Source: Tridacna crocea (Eukaryota; Mollusca; Bivalvia; Cardiida; Cardiidae). Taken from it: a stretch of DNA of 64,000 nt. The stretch is from the NCBI GenBank assembly GCA_943736015.1, contig OX031060.1, positions 14,025,501 through 14,089,500 of the forward strand. The letters run 5' to 3'. Every line of letters starts with the position of its first letter. Within the stretch, counting starts at the first letter, position 1. Shown piece after piece: positions 44,836 to 58,900 of this stretch. The notes below the pieces were generated by a model that was given only the letters and a program-made list of their open reading frames with translations, ran no database searches and was not told the DNA's origin. The translations under genes were made by a program, and so were the position numbers.

Positions 44836-45630
44836 CAAGCCATATCAGATTGTTTGGTTTAGGGGCAACTTTCTATGTGTACTGCGAAAAGCATACGTGG
44901 GTGATTGACCGTCTCGGTTCCTCATATCAAAAGGTGTATCACGAACACTTGATACCATGTATCCTTCCGCCTACATCAGTGTCCTACATTTTCCATTAAA
45001 TGGTTGGCTTGTTTTATTTTCCTTCTATGTATCTGGTGCTGAAAGTCGGTTACTTTATATTCAAATCAAATGCAATAAGAGATAAAACAAATACAAAACA
45101 AAAGTTAACATTCTTAGTTTGATGAGCGAATACACACGATGAAAGCTCTGCATCTTTTTCTAGTATCCTTCCTCCGTTCTACTTTTCTCCTTCACGTTAT
45201 GACATTGTTTTACTTGCATCGTACTGTTCATTTAGATATGGTTACAGCTAATCAATGGATGAAATATGTTTGAAAAGTAAGTAGTGTCCCGAGGTTGACG
45301 TGCTAAGACAAACATACGAAGATGGATGGGGCAGCTGTTATGATGACACGAATTCGATGTTCTTTGCCTGTAACCCTGCCATTAAACAGCCATGATAGAT
45401 TCCACCTCCCCTGCAATCAAAAATAACATTCGAGGTTTCATAAACCTTTGTGACAGCCGTATTCACAAAACGTTCATGACAACTGTCATTGAGAGCAGCT
45501 TAATATATAAAGAGTTTAACATTAGCTTGACTGTTGTTGAGCTAGCTTTATTCGACGATGCAGTTTCATACAAACCTCTCTGTCATAGTTAAGCGAAATA
45601 CGTTACGGTTTCTGCTGAATGGGTGAAAAT
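44836..45630. other. No supported gene
   Basis: An open frame on the plus strand to 44999 begins inside the CPAL copy and has no acceptor. Nothing else is recognised. Confidence 0.4.
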
Positions 45631-45638
45631 GCCATTAC

Positions 45639-46091
45639 AGCACGGCGGGGAATCACGTGACACAACAACAACAACAATGACCGATATTTGAAAAAATTCC
45701 CCGACTTCAGGTAAGAAAATCTTCAATAATTCCGTTAATACATGACCGATTGGAATTTGGTTTGAAGCATAGAAGGCGGAAAGACTCCAGGGATTTGCTT
45801 GGTGTGTTAGATTTTTTAAACAACACCTGATAAAAAAGTTATTAACGAGCAAACAAATTTTTTACCCTGGATAATTTGTTTGCTCGTCAATAACTTTTTT
45901 ATCAGGTGTTGTTTAAAAAATCTAACACATCAAGCAAATCCCTGGAGTCTTTCCGCCTTCTATGCTTCAAACCAAATTCCAATCGGTCATGTATTAACGG
46001 AATTATTGAAGATTTTCTTACCTGAAGTCGGGGAATTTTTTCAAATATCGGTCATTGTTGTTGTTGTTGTGTCACATGATTCCCCGCCGTG
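45639..46091. mobile_element. Near-perfect 450-bp palindrome
   Basis: Two arms of about 215 bp (45639-45860 and 45876-46091) are complementary with only a few mismatches, around a loop of about 20 bp near 45855-45880. Both arms therefore read as the same open frame of about 65 codons outwards from the centre. I regard this as a mirror effect, not a gene. It is the largest intact palindrome in the window and lies about 0.5 kb downstream of the death-domain gene stop codon. Confidence 0.9.
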
Positions 46092-46244
46092 TTACAGTCT
46101 AAATCTAATTCACATGAAAAAATGTAAATTCCGAATCAAAGTGCTGCAATTTCTAATCATGTGACACCTTTAGCTAATCAAAAGGTGCGTTACTATCATA
46201 ATCTACATTAAGACTACGAATGTAATTGGTCTAAAACATGCGGG

Positions 46245-46335
46245 AAAGGGACATTCGGACATTTGCGTAAAGTGTCCTCTCGCATCAGTCTACGCATTCC
46301 GCCCAGGCTGATCCAAGACGACACTTTCCGATGGT
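46245..46335. repeat. CPAL copy, degenerate
   Basis: 'gtcctctcgcatcagtctac' and 'gcccaggctgatccaagacg'. A related half lies at about 46455-46515. Confidence 0.6.
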
Positions 46336-46337
46336 GG

Positions 46338-46343
46338 TTTATT
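46338..46343 (-). promoter_or_regulatory. Possible polyadenylation signal for the death-domain gene
   Basis: AATAAA on the minus strand about 230 bases past the stop at 46571-46573. It sits at a repeat edge, so support is weak. Confidence 0.25.
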
Positions 46344-46570
46344 TTCTATATCACGAAAGTCTACTATTAGACAACATACAATATTGGCTTAAAGTGCATT
46401 AGACTTAAATATTGCATAAAAAAAACATACGAATATTGTCGTAAAAACGGAAATTGTCGGACTGCGCAGGCTAATCCGGGACGACACTTAACGCAAATAT
46501 CCGAATGCTTCTTTTTGCGAGCTGTAGGCTATATGAGCAAATAAGTTAAATCAGGAAGACAGGAGGAGTC

Positions 46571-46932
46571 TTAAAGGTGCTCGGGTAAAAAATTTCCAGG
46601 CGATTTACTAGAAACTGGGTCAGTATCACCCGACACAAGCATGCAATGGTACAAACAATACACCATAAGATTAAATCGAAACTCACTCGACAAATATTCA
46701 TGCTTGGAAGATTTCAGATGGGTCGCCAGTTCTGTCACGTTGGCCTGTTCTCCTTGTCGGTTTTTCCACGATTCTAGACTGTTAAAACACTTCTCCTGGC
46801 CCGAGCCCCCGGACTCCTCGATTTTCTTGATGTCCTCCTCTGGTACACCGAGACCCTTGGCAAACTTTTGCCAATGCTTGAATACAGACGCTGTTTTAGC
46901 TACCTTCACAAATGCTTGCCGTAGATGGGATG
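46571..46932 (-). CDS. Death-domain gene, exon f (death domain 2 and C terminus)
   Basis: Acceptor 'tttatcttacag'. It enters in phase 1 and encodes SHLRQAFVKVAKTASVFKHW, QKFAKGLGVPEEDIKKIEE, then CFNSLESWKN, ANVTELATHLKSS, a full death-domain helix pattern. Read to TAA at 46571-46573 it ends ...GNFLPEHL. A consensus donor GA|GTGAGT at 46687/46686 lies just after the domain. With an acceptor 'actgacccag' near 46608 it would remove about 78 bases in frame, reaching the same stop. Which end is used cannot be told. Confidence 0.85.
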
Positions 46933-49900
46933 CTGTAAGATAAAGTTGTTTTGTTGTACTGTTTATTACGGAATACCGTTAGGACCATCGCTCATGAAGT
47001 TGTTTATTTTAAAGACGATGCTAGATAGTACGATGATGATAACACGATAGTACGATGATGATAACACGATAGTATGACGACGATAACGTGATCGTACGAT
47101 GATAATAACGCGATAGTATGATGTTGACACGCGAAAATATGACGATGATAACGCGACATTATATCGCACTATCATCACCTTACTATCGCGTTATATTAAT
47201 CGTACTATCGCATTATCACCATCGTACTATCAAATTCATAGGGGATGGCACTTACGGTATTCCTTAGTTTATGTGGTTGTGCATATTACCCTAATGTATA
47301 AAAGTCGATTAGGAATGTCTGGATATGTTAATATCTAAGGTCTTATAATGGAAGGAAAGTTGTAAAATAAATCTAGATATGTTAATATCTGAGGTCTTAT
47401 AATGGAAGAAAAGTTGTAAAATAAATCCAGATATGTTAATATCTGAGGTCTTATAATGGAAGAAAAGTTGTAAAATAAGTCTTTCTACGGCCAAAACAAA
47501 CTGAGCCATAACGTTACTCCGTTTTAATACATACGCAAAGGGCATCGACGTTGGTCAGCCTGTGCAAAACAGAAAATAACACAGGAACGTATGCAAGATA
47601 CTAATCAAGTCATCACATAATTATAGATCCCGTAAATCCATTTAATCTAACAAATCACTAAATCTGAAGATAGCATGGTCCTTCGACATGCAGAAGATGA
47701 CAAAAAAAAAAGTTTCGACCCATGTCAGCCTGCGCGGACTGCGCACGCTGACATGGGTCGATACTTTTTGCAGATGCATTAAGTCCCCTTTTCAAAGAAC
47801 ATGGCTCATATGGAACATACCCCTGGCGTTCATTTGTCTTTTTTGTCTAAACTCATCCCCACGGTATCGAAGTTCTTCAACGAGGTCTGGTCTCCCAACT
47901 GATTGAAGGGCAGAGCATAAGACTTGTACCTGTTTTAAAATACACTGACTTTAATGAAGCTTAAAGGGGTACCTTGTCTCAGTTTACACAATAACTCGTT
48001 ATCACACGAGTAAACTATACTTTGGCCCATATTTGGAGCATTAGAAGACGACAAATTCAGTGTAATTCAGACTATCAGATTTGTTTTGGAATGAATAGTA
48101 AACACTGGTGAATAGGGAGGAAATGTAAGCTATTGCAGACTATCTCACCATTTGTGACACATGCACGAGAATTTTGTCATCTGCTATTATTTTTAAACTT
48201 CTTAAACTTTGTCGTCTGTACAATGTTTTATATGGCTTGCAACATGCGAAAATAATAAGACATTTGCGTAATGTCTCATTTCGGACCACTGAGCCTACGC
48301 AGTCTGCGCAGGCACTTTACGACTACACTAAATTTTGTTCTGTTTTGTAGAATATTACATAATATACAGAAGATTACGTAAGTACAGAAAGTTTAGTTTC
48401 GGATTAGTCTGTGCGGACTGCGCAAGCTAGATCTAATCCGAGACCACACTTTACGCAATTTTATGTCCCAATGCACCTTTTCGCGTGTTTCAAGCCATAT
48501 ATGGACAAGACTTAAAAATCTGTCTGCTGTTGAAGAGTTACACTTAACTTCGAAGCATTACTTTACGTCGACTTTGATACAATATCTAACAACCTATGTC
48601 AATTACTTTCTTTGATTGCTTCCTGATACCATCAACAGTATCAGAGCCGTTTGGCGCTTTGCCCAAACACTTGTCGCTAACCGTGTTACGGTCAGGTTGC
48701 AGTGGACTTCGAAACGTGTTCACGGCTTTGGCAAATCATACCGCCCTGAGCCGAAGGCAATGTGGCGACATGATTCACAACAGCCGTGAGTAAGTTTCCA
48801 AATTTTAATAAGGCGAGGTGGCGTTGTGATTTGCTACTGCCGTAAACGAGTTTCAAAGTCCTCTGCGACCTGACCGCCAACGAACTTGTTACACTGCAAT
48901 TTTTTTTTTTTCCATTCAAACGTGTATTCATTGAAATTTCTCTGTTTGATGGTCTCCTGAATCAAGTACTCTGATAAGAGAGATTTTTTCTTCTAAATGC
49001 ACCTATTTAATGAAAACTGACGTCATTAAAAAGTGACGTCACTGAAACCCTGGTGAAACTTGCAAATTGGTGAATAAATTTGATGTCACTGCGATAGACA
49101 AAACTAAGACATTCGACATATTTTGATTTAAACATGGATTTAAATAACTTCGAGGTAAGTAACCATGCATTTTAAAGATTTGTTGACAAAAGTACACGAC
49201 CATTAAGTACCTTACAAGACCATTAAGTTATTATTTTAACGTACACTGTGAGTTTTTGACATTTCACAATTTGCTTAGAAGACCAAAGGATGGCTCGTTT
49301 TTTCGTTTCAGAATGACAACAAACGATTAGATATATGTAGATGTACATGTAACTTTTTTTATTTACTTTAGGAAAAAAAGGTTTTCCGCTTTTATGAGAA
49401 CCATCAAAAGAAACTAATGAAAATATGGTTATTCAGTGATTTTTGTCTTGTTGGCCGTGTAATGCAGAGAAACGACCCCCATTACAAAATGACCTACGGT
49501 CATTTCTCGACGTAGAATAATGACGTAGGATAATGATTAGACGCAATTACCCTTTTGGAGTCCATTATACACATGACTACATTTTCAACACAACATCAAA
49601 AATAGCGGCGTCGATCGATAAGAGCCGCTGTAACACAGAAAAATGACCCCCATTACAAAATGACCCCTGGGTCATTTCTCTACGTCGAGAAATGACCCCC
49701 GGGTCATTTCTCGAAGTAGAATAATGACCCGGGTCATTTTTCTACGTCGAAAAATGACCCATGGGTTATTCCTCTACGTCGAGAAATGACCCGGGGGTCA
49801 TTTTGTAATGGGGGTCATTTTTCTGCGTTACAGCGGCTCTTATCGATCGACGCCGCCATTTTTGATGTTGTGTTGAAAATGTAGTCATGTGTATAATGGG

Positions 49901-52900
49901 CTCCCAAAAGGGTAACTGCGTTTAGTTGGAGTTTGCCCCTGTACAGGAATATATAATGCTTGGGGCTTATTTTCTTTGCAGTAGCCTTCAATACTGACTG
50001 TGATAGGGACCTTCAGGGTAGACCTACCTTGTCCACTGATCTCGGTACCCGTTTTGCCCAGGCCATCAGCATGTCAAATCTTGTTTGTGGTGTATCTTTG
50101 TTAACATTCTGTCTCAAAATGGCCTGTATTCGCATCGGTTTGAGGTTCAGGTGGGAAGCCAGATCCTTCCATTCCTTACCAAGGTAGCCGGCTAGGTATC
50201 GAAGCACACCGCTCGTGAGAGGACCTTGACAAACAGGAAGATGTAACTTAATTCTCTACCACAGGAAAAAAAATGTTGGCTGGTGCAACACTACACCATT
50301 TGCAGACAACAAACTAAACTATTAGTGGTGTCCGTGGTCGTGAGGTAGAGCGTCGGCCTCATAACCTAAGGGTCCTGAGTTCGATACCTGGGAGCGGGTG
50401 TCAACTTTGGGATTTTTCATTGGCCCACACATTCGGCGCGAGTACTGGTGTAGTTCCCAGGAAGCAGAATCGAGAGAGATTAGTATAAGTTGTAAGAACT
50501 TGTTTCTCAATCGATGTAAAATAAATATGTTTAAACTAAACTAACAAACTAAATGTAGCTCTAAAGTTGGCATTTGTCTATGGTGGTAGAAAAAAGAGTG
50601 TGGTTAAAAGCGGAAAATGCTTTGCTATCCCCTCCCCTTTAACTCATTACCATACAACAATATTTTAGGCTTGTCCAAATCGAAAGCATTTGCAGATGAC
50701 AACATAAAAGTGGCTGAAAATTTGAAATTTGTTTTGTGAAGGGTAGAAAACGTCGTGGGAAAAGGAGAAAATGCTGGTTACCAGCATTTTCTCCTTTTCC
50801 CACAATGTTTTCTAATGGTTTCTTTCTCAGGGGCGTCAAAAGTAAGGATTGTGTGGTAATGGGTTAACTAATTTATAAGTAACCTGTATATTTTAAAAAG
50901 GTGTTTGCGGTCAGCATGTACACAGATCGAACCGCATGCAAATCTAATCTATGACCTTCACTTGCAGCTTGTTTAGCCCAGATTGTACAGTAGAAATTTC
51001 CGTGAGTTTGTTATTTTTTACAATATAGTCCGCGTCGAAAAAGTTCCAACTGATATACAAATGGCGCTGTATCAGTTATCAGGATGTATCGCGTATATTA
51101 CCATAAACATATTGCAGTTCCGCAATAAAAAGTAAATCCGTCTCGCCATTTCCGGTATTTAATCATTAGTAACTCTGGTTTGGAGCCAGACGAAATTGTT
51201 TTATCCATTACTGCCATTGTTTTAAGTGTAATACAGCCATTCGAAACATTTTATCTTCCGTACGTATAAGATAAGTAATTTTTAACGTCGTAAGCCATAA
51301 TGATGTATTCCTACATCTTATTTTGCCCATTACTAGAGTTTATACATCGGTTAGCTTCAGCGCACCTGTTGCTCTAAATGACGTTTACAAACAAAGCTTA
51401 TGTTGTCATTACTTTTCGGGGTGAAATCATCTTCGCAAGTCAAGGCTGACGATTCACTACGCTACTCTACCCTTGGCGGATCGAGCTTGATTTTTACATT
51501 TACCCGATGCGCTTTTTCATTGGATGCAGCCAGCTCTAGCTGCAACGAATGAAATCGCTCGTAGCATTTCATCTTTGATAAAAATAGAATAAGGTCGCTA
51601 CCTTTCTAATAGAAGGTAAACTTGGAAACTCACGTGGATGTCTGCTTATCGCTTCATGTGTATTCGTAAGCGGTTTGTAAAATGATATTTCATTGGCTTT
51701 TAGAAATACATGTATGATGTATAAAGGGGGGGGATAATAACCAGCATCCAATAGAGGGCGCATCGCAGGAATCTATAAATCGGGCTCAATCAGCCAAGGT
51801 AAGATTCACGTAGTGATCGTAAACTTGGCTCGCGAAGATGGGGTGAAATATACAGAGGTATGAAGAACAAAAAGTCCAAATCGTATTGTCGTATTGTCTA
51901 GTTTCTGTTACAATATCGGGTTTATGATTAACCCTTTGACACTAATAAAATTAAAACTCCCCCAAAACTGTAAGCATTTCAAAACAACAAAATAAATTTC
52001 GCTGAACTGTTACGATTTTTCTTGGAAATAATGGGGAAAAACATCGTGGTGAAAGGAGAAAATGCTGGCCAAGCAGCATTTTCTCCTTTTCCCATAATGT
52101 TTTCAAAATCCTTTTTTCTGCGTGTTATTAACCTTTACCCCATAAGGCATTTCTATAGTATCTCTAATTGACCCTAAATAACAACAAGGATGAAGCTGTG
52201 TCTTATGTGTATATGACACCTTTTGATAGCATAGAAAATATTGTGACAAAAGGTGAAATTGCTCGTCACGAGCAATTTCATCTTTTGCCAGAATGTTTTC
52301 CAAAGGCTTCTACAAACAATGTGTAGAAATGAGTATCTATGGAGTAAAAGGTTAAAGAATAACGGCTTGGAAAAAGGTTAAAGAATAACGAGAGAGAGGT
52401 CTAGCTTAAGCTTCATGTCATATAGGGATAGGCCGTCAGATCGGCTTTTAGCTAATTGCTTATTGATACAAATAGGCAACATAGTTTTGATATTGCTTTT
52501 CTTTTTTTTATCTTTTCGATGAACAACACATTTTTGTCACAATATTTTTAAAATTGTCAACTATCTGAAACAAACAAACACACTGAAACATTAAAAGAAT
52601 TAGCAAACTTGTCGGAAGACATTGAGAATTTATTTTTTACTTGTTAACGTTTAGTTGTATTAGAACTTTTTGTCACACTTTTTTTTTTTTCTTTAAGGTC
52701 TTCATCTATAAGATTTTTTGCTTACATGTTAATTGGTATAACGACAATGATAAAAAATAACCAGTCTGAGTATCAGAGAACAGTATTTTTAGCCGTCGAA
52801 AGAGATCGACTTTATACATTTGGTACAAAAATACTTCACTATCATCCTACCTTTTGTGACGGTTAAGTTATAGTTGCAATCATCTATCAGGGACAATATT

Positions 52901-55900
52901 TGGCACGAAGGTACAAGAATGATGAAATAAAGACAAAACTGGATACGAAACCAGATGAAAACGAGTGAAGATGCATTTTTGACTGAGCAATCATAGAGCA
53001 TTGATCGAAGATTCGACTTGACATTCTCTGCAGTCTGATTTTAGAAAAATGCGTTCGCAAAAGCTCCAGTTTTTGTTCATGACCTCTTTGTCCAAGGGTT
53101 AGTGGTATTAGCTGACGAATAAAACAGATTTTAAAAATGTTGACCCTTGGTATGACTTTCATAGCAGTAGTCGCTTCATAGACACCAATATGTCAAGCTC
53201 AGGCTGTACAAAGCATAAAGTCTTACACATCTTCTGCTAACTCTTTGGGATATTCAGACCTCAAAAATAAATGGATCCAATTAACCCATTACCACACAAT
53301 CCCTGCTCTTGACGCCCCTGAGACAGAAGCTTTTAGAAAACATTGTGGGAAAAGGAGAAAATGCTGGCAACCAGCATTTTCTCCTTTTCCTACAATGTTT
53401 TCTTCCCTTCCTGAAACTAATTTGAAATCTTTCTTCACTTTTATTTTGTCGTCTGAAAATGCTTTCAATTTGGACCAGTCTAAAATATTGTTGTTTGGTA
53501 AAGAGTTAAGGGATCAACAATGGCGCTTGAGTCTACCAACATTGTATGTCTACGAACTCTACCTGTCTTTTTAGGTATACTTATTCTGATAGACCAGTCC
53601 ATATTGAAAGCATTTGCAAGCGACAAATAAACTGATGCTGAAAAGATGGAATCTATCTTTTGAAGGACAGAAATATTACGAGAACGAGAAGTAAATGCTG
53701 GTTAACTTGTTTTTCTTCTTTTCAGAAGCCTTCTCCTTTTAGGTCGTGAAAAAATGGGAACTTTTCGTCAATTCTTAACCTTTTCCCAAACGGCAAATTT
53801 TGGACCAGACCAAATTGAAAGCATTTTGCAGATGATAAATTAACAGTTGCTAAAAATGTGATTTTTCTATATGACCGGGTAGAAAACATTGTAGGAAAAG
53901 GAGAAAATGCTGGTTACCAGCATTTTCTCCTTTTCCCACAATGTTTTCAAAAGGCTTCTATTCCTGACCCGTAAAAACCAGGGACTGTTTCGGAAAGAGT
54001 TAATTAACACTTACCAGACAGTTCCAAAAGTTTTCACGACCCTCAGGATAAAAGCTTTTGAAAGCATTGTTGGAAAAGGAAAAACTGCTGATAAGCTAAG
54101 CAGCATTTTCTCCCTTTCCCGCAATTTTATTTAACATTTCAAAGACAAACCGTATCAATTTAACTGTTTTTCATGAATGTCTGCAAGAGCTTTCTATTTA
54201 GACAAGGCTGAAGTGTTATCGTTTGCTTAACCCTTTCCCAAACAATCACTGGTTTTTACGGGTCTGGAATAGTAGTGAAAACATTGTGGGAAAAGGAGAA
54301 AATGCTGGTAACCAGCATTTTCTCCTTTTTCCACAATGTTTTCTACCCTATCATAAACAGAAATCGTCTTTTCAGCAAGAGTTGAATTGTCGTCTGCTAA
54401 TGCTTTCAATTTGATCTAGTCCAAAAGTTTGTTGTTGTGGGAAAGGGTTAACCGTTAATTAATGATGAGCATAATTCATGATGTATTAGATAACATTTTT
54501 GCACCAGGTCATTTCTAATCCTAATTATTTCCGGAGACTAATGAATGTGGCTGTCCAGCCTTTTTGACCGTTGTTCATCGAGTTCAAGGTAGCCAGGTCA
54601 TTTACACTTCCTCGATTAACACCTATATCAAACAATATCAGTTTTTTTAACCCTTTACCAAACAATCTCTGGTTTTTACGACCCTGAGATAGAAGCCTTT
54701 TGAAAACATTGTGGGGAAAGGAGAAAATGCTGGTAACCAGCATTTTCTCCTTTTCCAACAATGTTTTCCACCCTGCTGGAAACAAATTGCAATTTTTGAG
54801 TTATGTTTATTTTGTAGTCTGCAGGTGCTTTCAATTTGGACCAGTCTAAGATTCCGTTGTTTGGTAAAGGGTTAAGCGAGAAACTGATATGAGCATCGTA
54901 GGAAAAACAGAAAATTATAGCAATTTCATCTCTTCCCCCAAACCCCCCCCCCCACACACACACACACACACACACGATATTTTCCAGCCTTTCGAAAATT
55001 ATGTGCCATTTTTTAGCCTCATTCAATAGACGATTTGCCAATTAAATTTGATATAAGCGATATTTCCATTTTATCGTAAGCGGCGCACCGGAAGTATCAC
55101 GTGACACCGGACAGTCAAAGCACTTTTTCAATAACAAATGCCGTATGTCCCGTTCACAAATCCTTTAAATTTAGACAAATTCATCATTGAAAAAAAGTGA
55201 CATAGTAAGAAATCTATATGAAATAAATTCTAACACAATTTATTCATATTTCATGACATTGCTTTTGAAAAAAATAATTAGGAATAGACAAAGTACGCAT
55301 TTTATGAGATCGTATTTAAATAAAGAGCATGTAGAAAGTAAGAATGAACTTGCCCTCTGTAACCTGTATAAAATTCACAATCCCGTTCACTAATGATCAC
55401 CAAACGGGTAAATAAATATGAAACAAAAGATAAGAAGGGTCAATTTAATGTGACACGTGTGTGTTAATCTATAAGAAGTAAGTACATTACAGCTGTTCTA
55501 AAGGTCTTCCGCCCTGTCCAGCACAGTGCGATACCGAGATCAAAGGAACACCGAGTTAACCCTTCACCCATTATTTTTTGTGTATAAAAAACTTCATTAG
55601 ACGCATATTTTTAAATACATATACTTAAAATGAAGCTTGAATAATTATTTTGTGAAGAAGGTATGGAAGGTTTGAAACTTGAAGCCACGTTTTTTTCGTT
55701 CATGATCTATAATATAAAGTTATTCGTCAATAGGAACATGCCTGAAAGTGCAACAAAGACGTTTGATAATAGTGCTATAATATCAGTAAATGGACTGTCC
55801 CTGTCTTTCTGAAGACACTGGACAGCTATTCAACCTTTTACTAAAGTATTCCGAGTTATGGGGATCCGGAAAAAGAGGGGGGGGGGGGGGGGGGGGGCAG

Positions 55901-58900
55901 ACGTGCTGATTTTGCTCATTTTATGTTATTTGTCTCACTTTCTCAACTTTAACACATAACCCCCCCCCCCCCCAAAAAAAAAAAAAAAAAAAAGAAAAAA
56001 AGTAACCAATATACAGTTCAGAGACATCTGTGAAAAATGAATTTTCAAAGTGTGAGAGAAAATATTGAGGGAAAAAATGAAGGGATTGCAACAAGCACTT
56101 TCTCCTGTCCCAAACAATATTCTTTTACTTTTTCAAGGACAATTACAACCATTTGGCATTTTTTTATTCGATCGTCTACATATGCTAAGTATCTGGACAA
56201 GTCCAAGGTGTTGACGTCGGGTGAAAACATTCACGGAAACTATTTACGTAACCTTTTACCAGACGACAAAATTTTAGACTGGACAAAATTGAAAGCACTT
56301 GTAGATGACAAAATACGTTACTCAAAAATTGACATTCGATTCCAGCAGGGTATGAAACATTGTGGGAAAAGAAGAAAAATGCTTGTTACCAGCATTTTCT
56401 CCTTATCCCACAATGTTTTCAAAAGGCTTCTATCTCACGGTCATAAAATCCAGGAAGTGTTTGGTAAAAGGTTAAAACCCTATACCACATAACCCAAGCT
56501 TTTTATGACCCTGAGAAATATTGCTTTTGAAAATGTTGTTAAATAGGGATAAAGTTCTGGTAACCAACATTTTCTCCTTTTTCTTTGCTATCCAAAACAG
56601 CGAAAAAAAGGGGGAAAATAACATCTTTATAACTGCATCTTTATAACTAATGTTTGCCGAATTCCTTAGCTAAGTTTGTAACGTACAGGCTCGAAATCCA
56701 GGGGTTGGTGGTTTGAATTATTTAAACTATTAAAGTGATAGTATTTTTTTTTTAATCGTTCCAGTATCTGCAAATAGACAGACACAGTCTATTTACCAAA
56801 AACTGGGACATTATATAGTTTGAATTTACGGGATTCATTTTCAGTGGGCAAATACGTGCTATAATTGTTTTCATTGAAAAGTTAGTAAAGGGTTAGCTGT
56901 GTGTTCTTTTGATCTCGGTATTTCACCGTCAAAGTGGGTGCATCTATTTGAAAAGCTGTTATGCTCTTCTTAGGCACCGACTAACACACACGTATCATAA
57001 TTGTTTATTACGTTCAGTCTGACGTTGATCACATGAAAAGGTTTGGAATTGTTTAAATCTGTTACAGGGGGTAAGTCTGTTCTAATCATTGGCCCCTTCA
57101 ATTTTTTGTTTTCAAATGCATTATTATGTAACCTGATTTAACTGGTCTCAGTTTAACTGTATATTTGCACTCATTTCTTTCGGAATGGGAGGGGGACTTG
57201 ATTTTCAAGTTATTAAACCTTATCCTACTAAATAATGATATGACACAAATTTTAAAGTCGATAGTTAAATCCCAAATATTATTTCAAAGGAATATCTCCA
57301 GGTAAAATATCTCCGTTTTGGACAGTGTAGATCTGGGATCAGACCGCACGTTTTTCGTTGTCTGATATTGATCTAAATTATCTGCAAAAAGTCGTTGAGT
57401 TGCGCTTCGCAGCATAAGGGTTAATGCTGTCTGCATACAAAAAGTTCTATCAACACGCCCGACAGGAGACAGCGCTGCTTATGATCTCTGAAGTTTACCG
57501 AAACATTGACAAAACGAGTTCTTTTTTTGTGTGTGTCTTCGAAAAAAAATAATTGATAAAACTACTGGCATGGCCGATTTAGGGTTTTTGTTGTCTTATT
57601 TATCACGTTTAGGGTGAATTCCATTTAAAAAATATGACCTTTTCACTATTCGGTATATTCAAAATTGGGAAAGATTGTCCGGTGGAGAGTACTCGCAAGG
57701 GAAGTAACTCGTGGTGACGCGTCAGTAATGGAATTTGGCAGATGGTCTATTTGTCGCTTACAAATGCTCTCAATATTGTAAATGGCTGATCTAAAAATTA
57801 CGTTCCTTTGAAATACAGAAAATTCTTGAGAATCAGAATGGTTTGTAAATTTATACTGCAACTGTCTGCGTTCTCTCCGGTTGTGTCTATTTCTTTTTAA
57901 AAAAAAAATGAACACTTATAAGCTTCACCTTTTCCATCAAATTTTAAGGAATGGTCGATTCCTTTTCAATTTCTTTCCAGTAGTATAGGGTTGACTGATA
58001 GGTCAAAATTGATATGTGTGGTGATGATAAGCCTTGAACATAAACATTGAAAACGTCAACTGATTGAATCTTGTCAAGGGACCAAAAAAAAGATTTCCTC
58101 ACAAGTGGGATACCTTCAAAAGCATAATTTCTAGCAGATAGGTCGGATTGGAGGTATGATAGTTAAAATCTGGATATTTGCCATACTGAACGTTCAGTAC
58201 AGGAATATACAAAAACATTGATGCAAAAGAAACAAGCCCGTACCTGCCTTTACGAAGGTACGCACATTGTATCGATATCAATCCTACCAAAATAAATCTA
58301 CCAATTCTAACATGACACGTTAATTCAGCACTAAAACACAGTGCAATGAAAGCGTGGTAAAATTAAGAAATAATCTTCTTTCTGTCGTGTTTTATCGTTC
58401 AATAAACCATAGTTATGAGTTATTAGGTACAATAAAAATCCACGAGGGCAATAGCAAATCGAAATAATCTTCTTTCTATCGTGGTTAATCGTTCAATAAA
58501 CCACAGCTGTGTGTTATGAGGAGCACTGAACAAATCCCTCGGGCTATCGCTTTCGTGGATTATTTATCGTGCCTCATAACTCACAACTGTGGTTTATTGA
58601 ACGATAAACCACGATAGAAAGAAGATTATTTCTTAAGTAAACTATTTCTTTGTTGTGTCAGGTTTCTAAATCCTTTATCAAACGATCCTGACTTTTAACG
58701 GCCATGCAGAAGACAGCTTTTGAAAACATTTTGGGAAAAGGAGAAAATGCTGGTGACTAGCATTTTCTCCTTTTCCCAAAATGTTTTCATCCTTTCAAAG
58801 ACAAATTTAACTGTTTGAGCTACACTTAATTTGTAATCTGCAAATAGTTTCAATTTGGACAAGTCCTGAATGTTTTCGATTGGTAAAAAGTTAAACTGTC

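Noticed and set aside
45589..46164. Two divergent open frames encoding nearly the same 65-residue peptide
   Set aside because: They are the two arms of one palindrome read in opposite directions, with no splice sites, homology or codon evidence.
47028..47240. CRISPR-like spaced repeats
   Set aside because: Eukaryotic context; short imperfect units without distinct spacers, inside a TIR element.
57646..57915. 89-codon minus-strand frame in the long intron
   Set aside because: No acceptor/donor pair fitting the phases of exons c and d, and no similarity.
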